A stretch of 64,000 nucleotides of DNA from Chamaecrista fasciculata (lineage: Eukaryota; Streptophyta; Magnoliopsida; Fabales; Fabaceae). Positions within the stretch are counted from its first letter, which is position 1; each line of letters opens with the position of its first letter. The DNA is taken from assembly GCA_003254925.1 (NCBI GenBank), contig QANZ01008147.1, positions 1 through 64,000 on the forward strand, written 5' to 3'. Positions 12,212 through 24,130 of the stretch are shown one piece after another. The position numbers and the translations under genes are program-made. The notes beneath the pieces are model-generated. The model did not search any database. It was given only the letters and a program-made list of their open reading frames with translations, and was not told the DNA's origin.

Positions 12212-12720
12212 CAAATGGTCATTTTGGTCATAAATGTATACCCAAACCAAATATTCATTTTGGTTTATTGTGTTTTAAAATGTTCAAATTGGTGTTACAT
12301 ATTCACAAAATGTTTCATTTTGGTCCCAAGCTATTGAATTTGGTCATATTTTTCTCGTCTCTCATTTCAAGTTCAAAGAACTTGTTAAGAGGAATTTGTA
12401 GTTTTGAATTTGTTGCTTTCGAATTTGAAACGAGAGAGATATGATCAACTTTACTTGTTTGACCATGAAACGAACAATCTACTTATAAGACCGATTTGAC
12501 CTCGTTGGTTGACAGTTCCAATTAGATAAAGAAAGTACTCTTCGAGAACAATACGTAACTCTAAATTCGTTATGTTTGAACTTGAAACAAGTCATATTCA
12601 AAAATTTTAGACCAAAATGAAACATTTTGCAAAAATTTAGGACTGATTTGAATATTTTGAAATATAATTGACCAAAATGAACACCAAGACATACATTTAA
12701 GACCAAAATGACCCTTCAAC
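12212..12720. mobile_element. Foldback element (GGTCATTTTGGTC family)
   Basis: The left arm AATGGTCATTTTGGTC and the right arm GACCAAAATGACCCTT are inverted, with further paired pieces (CATTTTGGTCC / GGACTGATTTGAA). Half of a related copy lies at about 22915-23278. No open frame is supported. Confidence 0.5.
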
Positions 12721-13170
12721 CTATCTTTTATATCATGAATAAGTATGCTGAGCATTGATGGTGAGATAATAAGGAGAACCCATGACAATTCTCTCTTTCT
12801 TTCATTATTTTTCTCCGTTTTCTATCTTTCTCTCTCTTTCCTTATTTCTTTCTTACATTTCTCTTTTTGTTGTTTTTGGTGATTAAAAGGGGCCACAGGG
12901 CCCAAGCACGCAAAAACAAAACAAGAGAATTCAGCAATACATCTAGGCACCAAATGGCCCATTACATCTATGATCTATCCTCTTTTTTATTTGTTAAAAT
13001 CATCTATGATCGATCATACAAGGCTTTCTCTAACTTTGAAGCTGCAGTGAGACTCCATGGCTATTCGAGCCAACTTTGATTAAAAGTTGCTCAATAAAAA
13101 ATTTTGAACAAAATATATATTTTTTGTCCAAAGTTTATTCATACCAGCCCAAACCTTTTGAATAATAATT

Positions 13171-13482
13171 TAGGGGTGTACAAAAAAGGCCCGGCCCGGC
13201 CCGAGGCTGTTCGGGCCGGGTCCGGGTCTAGTTGTTGGGAATTCTAGGGCGCCTAAGGCAGCGGAAGCATGTAAAATTTAAAATTTAAAGAAACAATAAA
13301 CGCCCAGGTCCAAGAATTCCCGAACGGATCCGCTAGGTGAATTTAAAACTTTTGGTTAAGTGATATACCTCAGAGTTTCAATCGCTTTAGTTGAACGGGN
13401 TTTTTTTGGCCCGGCTAGACCCGGTGACCCGGCCCGGCCCGGGTCTCGGGCCGACCAAAAACCCGGCCCGTGTACACCCCTA
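13171..13482. mobile_element. hAT-like MITE rich in GGCCCGG, with an insertion
   Basis: The ends TAGGGGTGTACA and TGTACACCCCTA are perfect 12-bp inverted repeats. The body is the GGCCCGGCCCGG type seen in plant non-autonomous hAT elements. CTTTTGAA occurs immediately after the right end and 8 bp before the left end, so a target duplication is only tentative. The middle is occupied by an LTR fragment and an assembly N (13400). Confidence 0.6.
13233..13400 (-). mobile_element. LTR-retrotransposon end, truncated at assembly gap
   Basis: It begins TGTTGGGAATTCTAGG, the reverse complement of the LTR end seen at 22837-22853 and 26059-26078. It stops at the N at 13400. A fossil fragment inserted in the hAT-like MITE; the other end is not present in the assembly. 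Confidence 0.5.
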
Positions 13483-13549
13483 CTTTTGAAGTACTGTATC
13501 CTAGCAAAGCTAATTAAGGATGACAATTTTTGGGAAAACACCATTTCGT

Positions 13550-13905
13550 GCTTCGGGTCAGTTTTAGTTATGCCATTTACGTTTGTTTTGCGTCAGTTAT
13601 GCCTCCAATGTGAAACGTTGATGTTAATTATATCCTAACTTCAATTTTTTTTTGGTCAAAGTCTTAATTATTTTGATCCCTCAAGTTTGCTTAAAGTTCC
13701 ATTTTGGACCCTCAAGTCTCTGGCGAACTTTCCAGGGAGATACACGGTGGCTCCAACAACTACAAAAACTCATAATCCAAGGTTTTTTGACCTCCCGAGT
13801 TCAATGACGGCCTCCATTTTGCAAAAAAAAAAAATGACTGGCAAACCGCCGAAAAATTACACAATCACCAAAAATCATATTTCCGGTCATTTGTTCGTAA
13901 AATGA
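13550..13905. mobile_element. Part of a foldback element (TTATGCC/ACGTTT family)
   Basis: This stretch matches the left half of the element at 22074-22906: CAGTTATGCC, GTGAAACGTTG, then GGTTTTTTGACCTCC and a piece around AAATGACTGGCAAACCG. Only half of the palindrome is here. Confidence 0.5.
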
Positions 13906-14189
13906 AGGCTAATCGAACATTTCTTCTTAGTAATATTTGCCAAATATTTTTTTTGTAATTCTAATCTTTTATCACCATAAGTTATTTTCTTAGAACAAAT
14001 ATTTCTCTCTGAAATTAGAAACCCCCTCTTCTTGTTTTTTTGTAAATTTTTCTATTTGTTTTATGATTGTCTTTGTTCTATCATTCAGATCTTTTATTTT
14101 TATTTTTCTGTCAATGAACCAATTAATAGATTGAATTGGAATGGTTGAGTCATAAATCATTGGATTAATGTTACTGATCGTTAAATTTC

Positions 14190-15102
14190 ATGGCAAGTGC
14201 AAGAAGTAAGAAACCCGGTAGCTTAAGTTTCCAAATGTTCAAGGCTGAAGATGTTAATTATGTATTCTTCTTTAAGGTTTGTCATTATGAATTCACAGAG
14301 ATATTGACTTTGCATTTTGCTTGACACAATTTCTCCATTTTCTTTTGTGAGTGAATTTTAGGAAAATCGTCATCCAAATTAATTAAAGTTATCAACTGCT
14401 GCTAGTTTTGTGAAAAAAATTGCATGACCTTGCAGGTATATCAGATTAATATAGAGTTTTCTTTCATTATTTTATCCATGCTTATAAATATGATAACACT
14501 ACAGTCCAGATTTTATCGTTTTTTCACATATCTACATAGTTCAGATTCTTTAATTATTGATAATAGCTGCGAGTGTAAGGTGTGTACTGTGTAAACACAT
14601 AGATGCATTCACTTTTTCTTCTTGGTTTTGTTATTGACATAAGTCTTGCTTTTCTCAAACATCTGCATTCTTTCAAACTATAGATGGAATTACTATTTGA
14701 AGGGTTATATCTTTGTTTCACACTTAATTAATAATTGTGCTAATAATTAAATTAGGTTAAGGCAAAGGGAACCCTGATGCAAATGGTAGGTACAGATTGG
14801 CTGAGATCTGACCAAAGGGAAGATGATCACATTGGAAACTTATGATTAATATCAAAAGAAAATAAATTTTCTAAAGCTTTTACTTGCAGAGAATTCTTCA
14901 TTGTAAATATCCAGGTTAGTTATTATTTTTGATGTAGCATCCTTTATCTGAGTTAAAAGGAAAAATGTCCATTCCTTATTTTTATTTGTCTAAAGAGTTG
15001 CAAGTGTTGACATTATAATCCTCCTTTGTTGCAAGAAGGCATGCCTTGTTGGTCAAGCCCTGGAGATCATTATTTCCGGGGAAATTAAAGAACTATGTGG
15101 AG
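14190..15102 (+). pseudogene. EDR2-like (DUF1336 domain) gene fragments with introns
   Basis: Four exon-like pieces on the plus strand with splice-like borders. 14190-14273 is weak. 14756-14846 reads VKAKGTLMQMVGTDWLRSD and REDDHIGN. 14890-14913 reads EFFIVNIQ before GTTAG. 15036-15102 reads KACLVGQALEI before GTAATT. These phrases fit, in order, the C-terminal DUF1336 domain of plant EDR2-like proteins (ADWLRSDKREDD, FFIVNIQVP, KACLVGQALE). The last piece goes out of register, and intervening exons are missing, so this is a relic, not a gene. The introns are kept, which argues against a processed copy. A Helitron-type 3' end lies 0.8 kb downstream in the same orientation, so capture by a Helitron is possible. 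The match is from recall of the family, not a search. Confidence 0.5.
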
Positions 15103-15839
15103 GTAATTGTGCTTTAACGTAGTAACAAGCATAATAAATCAATGTACGTAGTTCTCATTTATTGCTTTAACCTTGACTTAGAGCTCTATGAATATGCATT
15201 AGACAATGTAGTTGGGATTACAACCTGCATTCTCTTGCAGGTGGAGGTTATGTTATATATATCTCCAGTGAACAAAGGAAAGCAATCTGTTGTAAAGCAT
15301 ATGCTTGCTATTAACTGAGAAATTCTGCAAAATTTTATCTAAAATCTTCATCAGCTCGTTCCATAATTAAATTTTGCTTTGTTTTTGGACTATGACATTT
15401 GTAATGCAGAGACTATGACATTCAGTATATGACACTGCATAGATGTCATACGGCTAAATTTAAGGGAATGGATCAGTTGAATTATCAATTTCATAAAGTG
15501 ATTAAAGTAACAAAAATCAAAGGTGAATTTGGCATCTATGCAGTGTCATACTGATGGCCTCTGCATTAAAAATGTCATAGGACAAAAAAATTAGAGTTTA
15601 ATTAACTGGCTCTTTAAGTCCAAATACTATTTGGACAACAACTTTTTTATGTTTTCCTTTTCTAATTCTACCAAACAGCCAACATCCCTAGTTGTTATCA
15701 CTCAAATACAGTGTAATCATGTTACTTTAACTCATTATCGTGAAATTTTAGAGCCTTGTATTGGCCTCAATAATTTTGATATCTTGATGCTTCTTCCCAC
15801 ATTATAATTGGTCATCGCACATCGGTGAAGATAAGAGAA

Positions 15840-15933
15840 TGATAAGAGGTCACTCATTTATCAATATAAAAATTTTATGTAATCTTTAACTTCAAACCAA
15901 TTCAAACATTACACGGGCACGCCAAGCCTCTAG
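15840..15933 (+). mobile_element. Helitron-like 3' terminus
   Basis: Body CTCATTTATCAATATAAAAA as at 12-40, ending GGGCACGCCAAGCCTCTAG and followed by T. The 5' end of the element is not identified; it could lie anywhere upstream, including beyond the EDR2-like fragments. Confidence 0.5.
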
Positions 15934-16303
15934 TATATATATATACACGGGAGTATGCAAACCCGATAGTTTAAAATTTAATTGTTATATTTGAGATCTA
16001 CATATTTTTATACGTTAGAGGTAAAAATTTGAGAGCAAACGAAGTTAAAAATTTTCGCATGACTTTTTATTCTGACACTGTAATATAACTATAAAATTGA
16101 ATATCATTTCAACGCCAAAAATCAAATATGATCACCATTGAATAACATGTTTTGTGGTGAGACAAAATCGCCACCGTAGCACCCATTTTGTGGCCACTTA
16201 ATTAACTGATCACCACACAAATCCTTTTTGTCATGTCGCCATTGATGGTTACTTCAGTGGGGACTGGGAACCTAACTTAAAACGTTGTATGGGCTCGTTC
16301 CTA

Positions 16304-16430
16304 AAAAACAAAAGAAGGTTTGTACTTGTAAAATAAATGTATTCGCCTTATATTTGGTAACAAAATAGGTAGTTACCAAATATTAGGCGAATACATTTAT
16401 TTTACAAGTACAACCCCTTCTTTTGTTTTT
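16304..16430. repeat. Near-perfect hairpin (58-59 nt arms, 10-nt loop)
   Basis: Arms 16304-16361 and 16372-16430 pair almost completely (AAAAACAAAAGAAGG ... TATTTGGTAAC against GTTACCAAATATTAGG ... CCTTCTTTTGTTTTT), with about one mismatch and a one-base bulge that I can see. The loop is AAAATAGGTA. It lies about 37 bp outside the left breakpoint of the P450 tandem duplication. It may be a young MITE, a MIRNA-like foldback or a repair product. Confidence 0.8.
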
Positions 16431-16609
16431 GCATTTGCAGCGACGATAAAAATGGTCACGCAGTCTCTGTTATGTTTAATTGAACAAACAAAACAAATAG
16501 AGTTAAGATCAGTTGGCGACGTTAAAATTATTGTTCATCGACCAAAGATTTTAGTCATTAGGTCATTGTTTCAATAGTTAAGTTATAAAAAATGACAAAT
16601 TCTTATTTT

Positions 16610-17075
16610 GGTCCTCAAATCATGAGGTAATTTCATTTTGGTCATAAAACTATTTTTATTCCGTTTTGGTCCTCAAACTTTCACTTCCATTTTAAACCCC
16701 AAAATGTGATTTTATTTTTGTCTTTATTTCTAATTTAGACAGTGGAGATGGATCGTTTCTCTCTCATATATGTCAAAGTGAGTTGAGAGAGAGAGAGAGA
16801 GAGAATTTTTTTTCATATTTAGTCATAAATTAGAAATAAATTTGTGGTTAGTTTTTCTCTCCAACTTGTGACTAAAAATAAAAATTTTTCTTTCTCTTTT
16901 TGTCAAATCATTTATTAAAACACATATGAGTGGATAGTTTAATTATCTCAACTTTCAAGTTATAAATAGTGGGGAAAATCAAACAAAATCAAATTTGGAG
17001 ACCAAATTGCAACAAATGTGAAAGTTTGAGGACCAAAATAAAATTTACCCCATATTTTGAAGACTAAAATGATGT
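16610..17075. mobile_element. Foldback element older than the P450 duplication
   Basis: GGTCCTCAAA-type arms on the left and TTTGAGGACC-type arms on the right are inverted around a short centre with a GA microsatellite (about 16787-16804). The same element lies at 23285-23730 in unit 2, so it was present before duplication. Confidence 0.55.
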
Positions 17076-17736
17076 TTTTATCTATTAAAAAAATATTGAA
17101 TAAGTGAAATATATATATATATATATTTAAAACTTATAATGAAAAGTGCACTTAAAATCTTCTAAGTTTTAATTTTAATTTGGATTTGATTTCAATTATA
17201 TCCCTTAAATTTATAGGTTTCACCTTAGTTCCTTAAATTTAAAATACAATAAAACAATATCTTAACCTAAAAGAAATTAGAGCCTTCTGGTGAAATTTTA
17301 AAACCCTTCTCTCTTCTCTTAGAAATAAAATGATTACTTTTGAACTCAAATTGGGATATATAGCGATTTTTACCATCAGAGAAGCAAGAACAGTAAAAGA
17401 ACAAAGAAAAAAAAAATCTTCTTATTCCCTCAAGAACTCAAAGGGATAGTCAATAGTAATTACATGATCTTGCCTGGCAACCTGCTTGGTACATGATCAA
17501 TAGTAATTACATTATCCACTTATTACTTCATAATCTTTCTTATCATGTGTCTTCATAACTTGCTTGGCAACCTCAGGAGATTTGGTTAAGGGAATAAGAA
17601 GATTTTTTTTAAGAACTCAAATCTTCTTATTCCCTTAAGAACTCAAAGGGAATAAAAAAAAAAATCTTCTTTTGAACTCAAACTTGATATTACATAGGAT
17701 ATTTGGTTCTCGCACCATTTCTGTCCACGTTCTTCA

Positions 17737-17745
17737 TATATATGG
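17737..17745 (+). promoter_or_regulatory. TATA-like box of P450 copy 1
   Basis: TATATATGG, about 195 bp before the ATG, lies in a block conserved ahead of copy 2 (TTCATATATATGGATAAG at about 27010-27027). Function inferred from position and conservation only. Confidence 0.35.
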
Positions 17746-17932
17746 ATAAGTTATGTTCCAATCAAACACTCCAACCACAAAAAGCCCAGAAATTTTAAAT
17801 GTCTTCTCGTAAGCAATGTTTTATTCACACATACACACATGTATTATGTATATATATACACATACATTGCTCATCACAAATATAATTAACACAGACACAG
17901 ACGCAGGGTAATAGTTATCCATCCATATACAT

Positions 17933-19846
17933 ATGGAAGAATCCCAATTATTTTCTTCCCTCCTCTTCTTCTCAATAACTTCGATCATCTTCTTGTTGTT
18001 CCTTTGGGTTGTAAGGCCAAAAGATAAAGGGAAGATCAATGGTGATGGTGTTGTACCGCCAGGACCATGGAAGCTTCCTTTGTTAGGAAACCTTCATCAA
18101 TTAGCAGCAGCAAAAACACTTCCACACCAAACATTTCGAGATCTGTCTCTGAAATATGGGCCTCTCATGCATCTTCAATTGGGTGAGCTTTCTACTGTGA
18201 TTGTGTCTTCTCCTGAGGTTGCCAAGCAGGTTATGAAAACACATGATCTTGCCTTTCTCAATAGGCCACAAACTCCTTCTGCTCGAGTTCTAACTTATGG
18301 ATACACTGATATTGTTTTTGCTCCTTATGGAGAATACTGGAGGCAGATGAAAAAGATGTGTACTTTAGAGCTTTTAAGTTCCAAGAAGGTTCAATCTCTC
18401 TCCTCTGTCCGACAAGATGAGGTATGTACTATGTAGACATGATTATTAATTGGTGATGCTAAATATATATCAAGATGAAGAAAACTTCTAATTTTAATGG
18501 TAGAATATGCCCTCACTGATATATACCTTTTTCAATGATAGAATTATATATAACTTCTCATGATCTATCTCTTTTTACTGCATCTTCAGGTAAGAAAGCT
18601 GAAAGAATCAGTTCAATATTCATTGGGTTCAGCAATTGATGTCACCACTAAGATTTACTCTTTGACTAGTGCCATTGTCACAAGGGCTGCATTTGGTATC
18701 ATTTCTAGAGAACAAAACCAAGAACTGGTGGAATTGCTTAATGAAGCATTATTACAACTGGGTAAGTTTGATTTGGCTAATTTGTTTCCTTCAATAAAGC
18801 CTATTCATGTGATCGCTGGAGGATATGAAAAATTGAAGAAGAATCACAAGAAGATTGATAAGATTTTAGAGAATATTATAAAGGAGAATACAGAGAAGCA
18901 AATGAGAGCAGAAGGAGACAAGCACGGGTCTTTGGAAGAAAATATTGTGGAAGTTCTTTTACGAATCCAACAAGATGGAAGCCTTCCCATCCCTATTACA
19001 ACAGACAACATCAAATCTATTATTTGGGTTAGTATAATTACCTTCATTATCTATATCTATATATGCTATAGAATTGAAGTTTAGTGGTGTATATATTTCA
19101 CATTTGTTAAACAACATGAACTTTACTCATAAAACTCAATTTAATATAGTAGCTTAATCAGTGACAAGTTGATGAGTCCATTCTATTGAACATCATAAAC
19201 AAATATCAATAATTTTTTTCAACATGAAATGCAGGATATGTTTGCAGGTGGAACTGACACTTCAGCAACAACATTAGAGTGGGCTATGTCTGAATTGATG
19301 AGAAACCCCAAAGTGATGGAAAAGGCACAATCTGAGATTAGAAAAGCTTTCAGAGGAAAGAAAGAGATCCAGGATGGTGACATGGACAAACTTAGTTACT
19401 TAAAATTAGTTATCAAAGAAACCTTGAGGCTACACCCACCACTTCCTTTATTAGCCCCAAGAATGTGCACAGAAGCCTGCAAGATCAATGAGTATGAAAT
19501 ACCCATAAAAACTCAAGTGATGATAAATGCATGGGCACTTGGAAGAGACCCAACGTATTGGTATGAAGCTGAGAGTTTCATACCAGAAAGATTTGAGGGG
19601 AGTTCTGTAGATTTCAAAGGGACAAACTTTGAGTACATACCTTTTGGAGCAGGAAGGAGAATGTGTCCAGGAATTTCATTTGGTTTAGCAAGTGTTGAGC
19701 TTCCTCTAGCTACCTTATTGTACCATTTTGATTGGGAACTTCCAAATGGAATGAAAGCTGAGGATTTGGACATGACTGAAGGACCTGGCATAACCGCCGG
19801 AAGAAAGAACAAATTGTGTTTGATCCCCATTTCTTATGATATATGA
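17933..19846 (+). CDS. Cytochrome P450, CYP71 clan (CYP71D-like), copy 1
   Basis: Exons 17933-18421, 18590-19027 and 19235-19846 join in phase 0 into 512 aa, the usual length for a microsomal plant P450. Order of features: N-terminal membrane anchor (about residues 9-27, [16 protein letters not shown]), proline hinge [11 protein letters not shown] (42-52), C-helix WRQMKK, I-helix oxygen-binding AGGTDTSA (313-320), K-helix ETLR (371-374, ExxR), PERF and the haem loop [10 protein letters not shown] (446-455) with ligand Cys453. All key residues are present. The second intron (after SIIW, before DMFAGGTDT) is the conserved CYP71-type position; the first (after SVRQDE) is an extra one shared with copy 2. 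Such enzymes act on the ER with a P450 reductase, oxidising small hydrophobic substrates such as terpenoids; the substrate cannot be read from the sequence. The gene looks intact. Copy 2 of the tandem pair lies downstream at 27203. Confidence 0.93.
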
Positions 19847-20139
19847 TCCTCTCCATGACAAGTATTGTTAACTTCTTCAACTACTCAATTATATTGTATA
19901 TACTATTTGGCATGTGTCGGCAAACAATTGTCTCGTGACAAAAGTTTAAATATGCAGTCGAATTATTGAGTTTGGACATACAGTTACTCTACTTTGTGTT
20001 AAAGAAATATAATTGTACATTTGCGAATAGCTATAACTTTTGACCTAGAGATAAATGTTTATTCTAATCATTTACTTTTGGATTTTGGATTTGATATCAT
20101 GATACGATGAACCAACCTTAATTAAGTAAATTATATGTA

Positions 20140-20695
20140 GGCAAAGGATCCTTCTGTGCCCCTAACGTTTGCAGTGATTTTCAGTTATGCTCCTAACGTT
20201 TCAATTGTGTCAATTGTGCCCCCAATGTGAAACGTTAATTTCAATTATGCCCCTAATTTTGACTCAATGATGTGTCAATTTTTTTTACTTGTGTGTCAAA
20301 TTTTTGTTCTGAATTGAATATGTGGCAAGATGACCGGATAAATAAAACATCCCTGATTTATTTTTTATTCACCATGGCATTTCCTACGTGGTATAAGGCT
20401 TGCGAAGATGAAGATGAAGATGTCAAAAAAATTTTAGGGTAGTAATTTTTTGGTTTAGAGAATGTAAATCCACGTAGGAAATGCCATGGTGGATAAAAAA
20501 TAAATTAGAGATGTTTTATTTATCCAGTCATCTTGCCACATATTCAATTCAGAACAAAAATTTGACACACAAGTAAAATTGGGGGCATAATTGAAACTAA
20601 CGTTTCACATTGGGGGCACAACTGACACAAATAAAACGTTAGGGGCATAACTGAAAATCACCGCAAACGTTAGGGGCACGAAAGGGTCTTTTGCC
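20140..20695. mobile_element. Mutator-like foldback element with long TIRs (556 bp)
   Basis: Perfect 9-bp target duplication TTATATGTA at 20131-20139 and 20696-20704. Ends GGCAAAGGATCC and GGGTCTTTTGCC. The arms pair for more than 200 bp (CCCCTAACGTTTGC against GCAAACGTTAGGGG; CCACGTAGGAAATGCCATGG against its partner). No coding. It lies in the 3' flank of P450 copy 1. A 9-bp duplication with long inverted ends is the mark of non-autonomous MULEs. Confidence 0.85.
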
Positions 20696-21278
20696 TTATA
20701 TGTATCTACATGAGTTAAACATAAATATATGTAGCTTATTAGTAATACTTTAAGAATGTTTTTGGATGCAAAAGGTAATAGAACCTTAGCCTAAGTGCAA
20801 GCATGATTTAGTATCAATATAGGACCTAAAACTAAAGGACATTTGTAGGAAGTTTATGATTTTGCTATTGAATTTGGGTTTTTATTGTTCTATGATGAAT
20901 GGTGCATGGTGGTGAAATTATTGTTTGGTTTATTGATGAATGGCAGTTTGGATGCATAAAATTACGAAATTCAAAATTAAAAAAAAAAAAAGAGCAAAAA
21001 CGAATGGCCTTGCAAAGTCAAGAGCCTTGAAGGTCTCTAATTCTCTATATAATCAAACTAAGGATGATATATTTAATTCATGTTAACCTGATGTACTTAA
21101 AATTATGGCTTGGTTCCATTTGTATTTGCTCTTTTTGGTGATGGTAATGATCACTTCAATGTTAGATTCTCGTATTGTTTTGAGATTAAACATATAAACA
21201 CATGGAATTGTGTCTAAGCTGGAATGATAACTCTAAGTAACTACACTGAAGATTAAACAACAACCCATGATTACCCCT

Positions 21279-21943
21279 CTATGTGCCCAAGACCAAACTT
21301 AATATACATGATTTAGTGCTCTTGAACTCGAAGCATAAAACGGAAACGAGTGGCATTATAGCAACCACAAAACAGAACGCAAGACCTATTATTGGGGGAT
21401 CGACACATTCTCAATTCAAAATGAACACTGCCACTATATCAAGCAATTAACCGTTACATAAATCCAAAGAAGGAAAAGAAAAAGTTTCTTGCAACTCAAA
21501 CCAAATCTAGTTGGATTTATCAAGAATTCCATTATACTATGTTCTAAAATGTCAATATACTTGAGCAATAATCACCATAGCAAATCATTCACGATCTAAA
21601 GAATGTGATGAAAACAAAAGAAGTGCCACCAAAATGAAAGGATATTTTAGTTCATTGGGTTATTTTATCAAACACTTCACGGGCAGCACCTTGCCATTAT
21701 GACGCTAAGTTCTAGTTTTAAAATCCAATAAACAATATAGAAGAAACCCAACAAAATCAGCGAGAGCATCAAGATTAGAGTGCTAAGGAACCGAAGTAAG
21801 AGATATTTGACAAGAATCATCCATCCATTACACTTCATATTTGAATCAACAAGGATGTGCTCTTATATACCTTGCACTCCAGCAATTTCACAACCCAATA
21901 ATCCCTTCCAAACCGCGACAGGTTCTTCAAGTGGTGACGACTG
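21279..21943 (-). pseudogene. Truncated copy of the small minus-strand gene (unit 1)
   Basis: Counterpart of the gene at 37807-38547. The exon 2 equivalent is 21279-21427. It carries an in-frame TGA where copy 2 has TTA, early in the exon. The exon 1 equivalent runs only from 21871 to the duplication junction at 21943, so the start and promoter were left behind. Truncation plus a stop fits a dead 3' copy created by the tandem duplication. Confidence 0.45.
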
Positions 21944-22073
21944 TTACGTTTAATTGAAAACAAACAAAACAAATAGATTTAAGATCAGTTGGCGACGTTA
22001 AAATTATTGTTCATCGACCAAAGATTTTAGTCATTAGGCCATTGTTTCAACTTTCAATAGTTAAGTTATAAAA

Positions 22074-22906
22074 AAGGTAAAACATCTATTGGTACCCCTA
22101 ACGTTTGGGATCAGTTTCAGTTATGCCTCTAACGTTTGTTTTGTGTTAGTGATGCCCCAACATTTCACATTGTTGACAATTATACCATAACCTTAATTTA
22201 TCTTTTTGGGCAAAAATTTTATTTTGGTCCCTCAAATTTGCTCAAAGTTTCGTTTTGGTCCCTTAAGTCTCCAATGAACTTTTTGGCAAGATACACGGCA
22301 ACTTCGACGACTATGAAAACTCGTAATCCAAGGTTTTTTGACCTCCTGAATTCAATGACGACCTCCATTTTACGAAAAAATGACTAGCAAGCCGTCGAAA
22401 ATTACATAGTCGCCGAAGAATTACATAATCACCGAAAATCATATTTTCGGTCATTTTTTTTTGCAAAATGAAGGCCTTCATTGAACTCATGAGGTCAAAA
22501 AACCGTGGATTAGGAGTTTTCGTAGTCGTCGGAGTCGCCGTGTATCTCACTGAAAAGTTCGTCGGAGACTTGAGGGACCAAAACGAAACTTTGAGCAAAT
22601 TTAAGGGACCAAAATAGGACTTTGGCCCAAAAAAAATTGAGATTAGGGTATAATGGACAATAGTGTGAAACGTTGGAGGCATAATTTGTTGGAGATTGTG
22701 CCCTAGGGCCAATCATTTTATTTGATAAATATGTTGTGAACATATTATTAATTTATGGAAGATAAATTAATGTGTTGTCATATTATTTGCATGTTTACTA
22801 TGATAACGTCCATGATTAATTATGAGATAANTTGGCGCCTAGGATTCCCAACATAATTAACACAAAACAAATGTTAGAGGCATAACTGAAACTGACCCCA
22901 AAGAGT
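22074..22906. mobile_element. Large foldback element (TTATGCC/AACGTTT family), about 0.8 kb
   Basis: The left half starts near GGTAAAACATCTATTGG with CCCCTAACGTTTGGG. The right half mirrors it (GAAACGTTGGAGGCATAA ... GTTAGAGGCATAACTGAAAC). The arms pair for over 300 bp around CATTTTACGAAAAAATGAC / GGTCATTTTTTTTTGC. Absent from unit 1, so inserted after duplication. The right arm is split by an LTR fragment (22687-22853), and the outermost right end is lost. Confidence 0.6.
22687..22853 (+). mobile_element. LTR retrotransposon, both ends visible, body missing at an N
   Basis: Starts TGTTGGAGATTGTGCCC and ends GCGCCTAGGATTCCCAACA, with a 5-bp target duplication TAATT on both sides (22682-22686, 22854-22858). 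The single N at 22831 sits inside. The two ends belong to one LTR family, also seen at 25906-26078 and 13233. The element is either a solo LTR or a full element collapsed by the assembler. A fossil; no coding is visible here. Confidence 0.7.
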
Positions 22907-22914
22907 ACATATTG

Positions 22915-23278
22915 TTCTCAAAGAGTACTTTCTATATCCAGTTGAAATTGTCAGCAAACGAGATCAAATCAGTCCTAAAAGTAGACTACTCGTTTCATGG
23001 TCAAACAAGCAAAGTTGATCATATCTCTCTCGTTTCATATTCGAATGTGACGAATTTAGAATTACGAGTTCCTCTTAACAAGTCTTTTAAACTAGAAATG
23101 AGAGATGAGAGAAATATGACCAAATTCAATAATTTGAGATCAAAATGAAACATTTTACTAACATTTATGACCAAAATTAAGCATTTTGCTAACATTTAGG
23201 ACCAATTTGAACATTTTGAAACATAATGGACCAAAATGAACATTAGGGCATACATTTAGGACCAAAATGAACCTTTAA
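22915..23278. mobile_element. Half of a foldback element (GGACCAAAATGAAC family)
   Basis: Matches the right half of 12212-12720 (CTCTCGTTTCATATTCGAA, GACCAAAATGAACATT and onward). It is absent from unit 1, so it was inserted after the duplication. Confidence 0.45.
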
Positions 23279-23994
23279 CCAATACTTATTTTGATCTTCA
23301 AATTATGAGATAATTTTTATTTTGGTCCTCAAACTTTCACATTCGTTTCATTTTAGTCCTTAAAATGTAATTTTATTTGATTTATATTGTTATTTTTAAC
23401 TTGGACAGTTGAGATGGATTATTTCTCTCTCGTATGTCATAATAAATGAGTTGACAAAAAGAAAGAGAGAAAAAATATTTCATATTTAGTCATAAATTAG
23501 AGATAAATTTGTGGTTGATTTTTCTTTCTTTTTTTTGTTAACTCACTTATTAAGACACATATGAGAGGAAAATGGTTTATCTCAACTATCCAAGTTATAA
23601 ATAGCAACGAAAATCCGGAAAAAAAAAAATCAATTTTTGGGACCAAAATGGAACAAATGTGAAAATTTGAAGAGTAAAATAAAATTTACCCCATTGCTTG
23701 AAGACCAAAATGAAGTTTTTACCCATTAAAGAAAAATATTGAATCAGTGAAATATATATATTTCATTGTTATGTTCAAAGTCCTATTTTTTTTCATATTG
23801 GTCCCTCAATTATTCAAAACTGGTTAAAGTTGATTCCTCTAATGTTTTCCATTAAGAAAAGTGGAAAAATAAGTTTTCATCCCCAAAAATTTTATTTTCT
23901 TATATTAAGGTCCTATTCTTTTTATAATATGATCAAAACGTAAGAAAAGGAAATAAATTAAGATTTTAAGAGAATTTTCCCAAAAACACAAAAG

Positions 23995-23997
<3 letters not shown>

Positions 23998-24067
<70 letters not shown>

Positions 24068-24104
24068 TTTCTCTCTCGTCTCTCTNTCTCTCTCTCTCTC
24101 TCCA
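23998..24104. repeat. CT microsatellite with assembly N
   Basis: About 100 bp of CT repeats, N at 24086, with a matching GA run at about 24690-24750 on the other side of the captured fragment, so the microsatellite is part of the inverted arms. The length is unreliable. Confidence 0.85.
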
Positions 24105-24130
24105 TCCATAGCACTTTGTGCCTCACCAGA

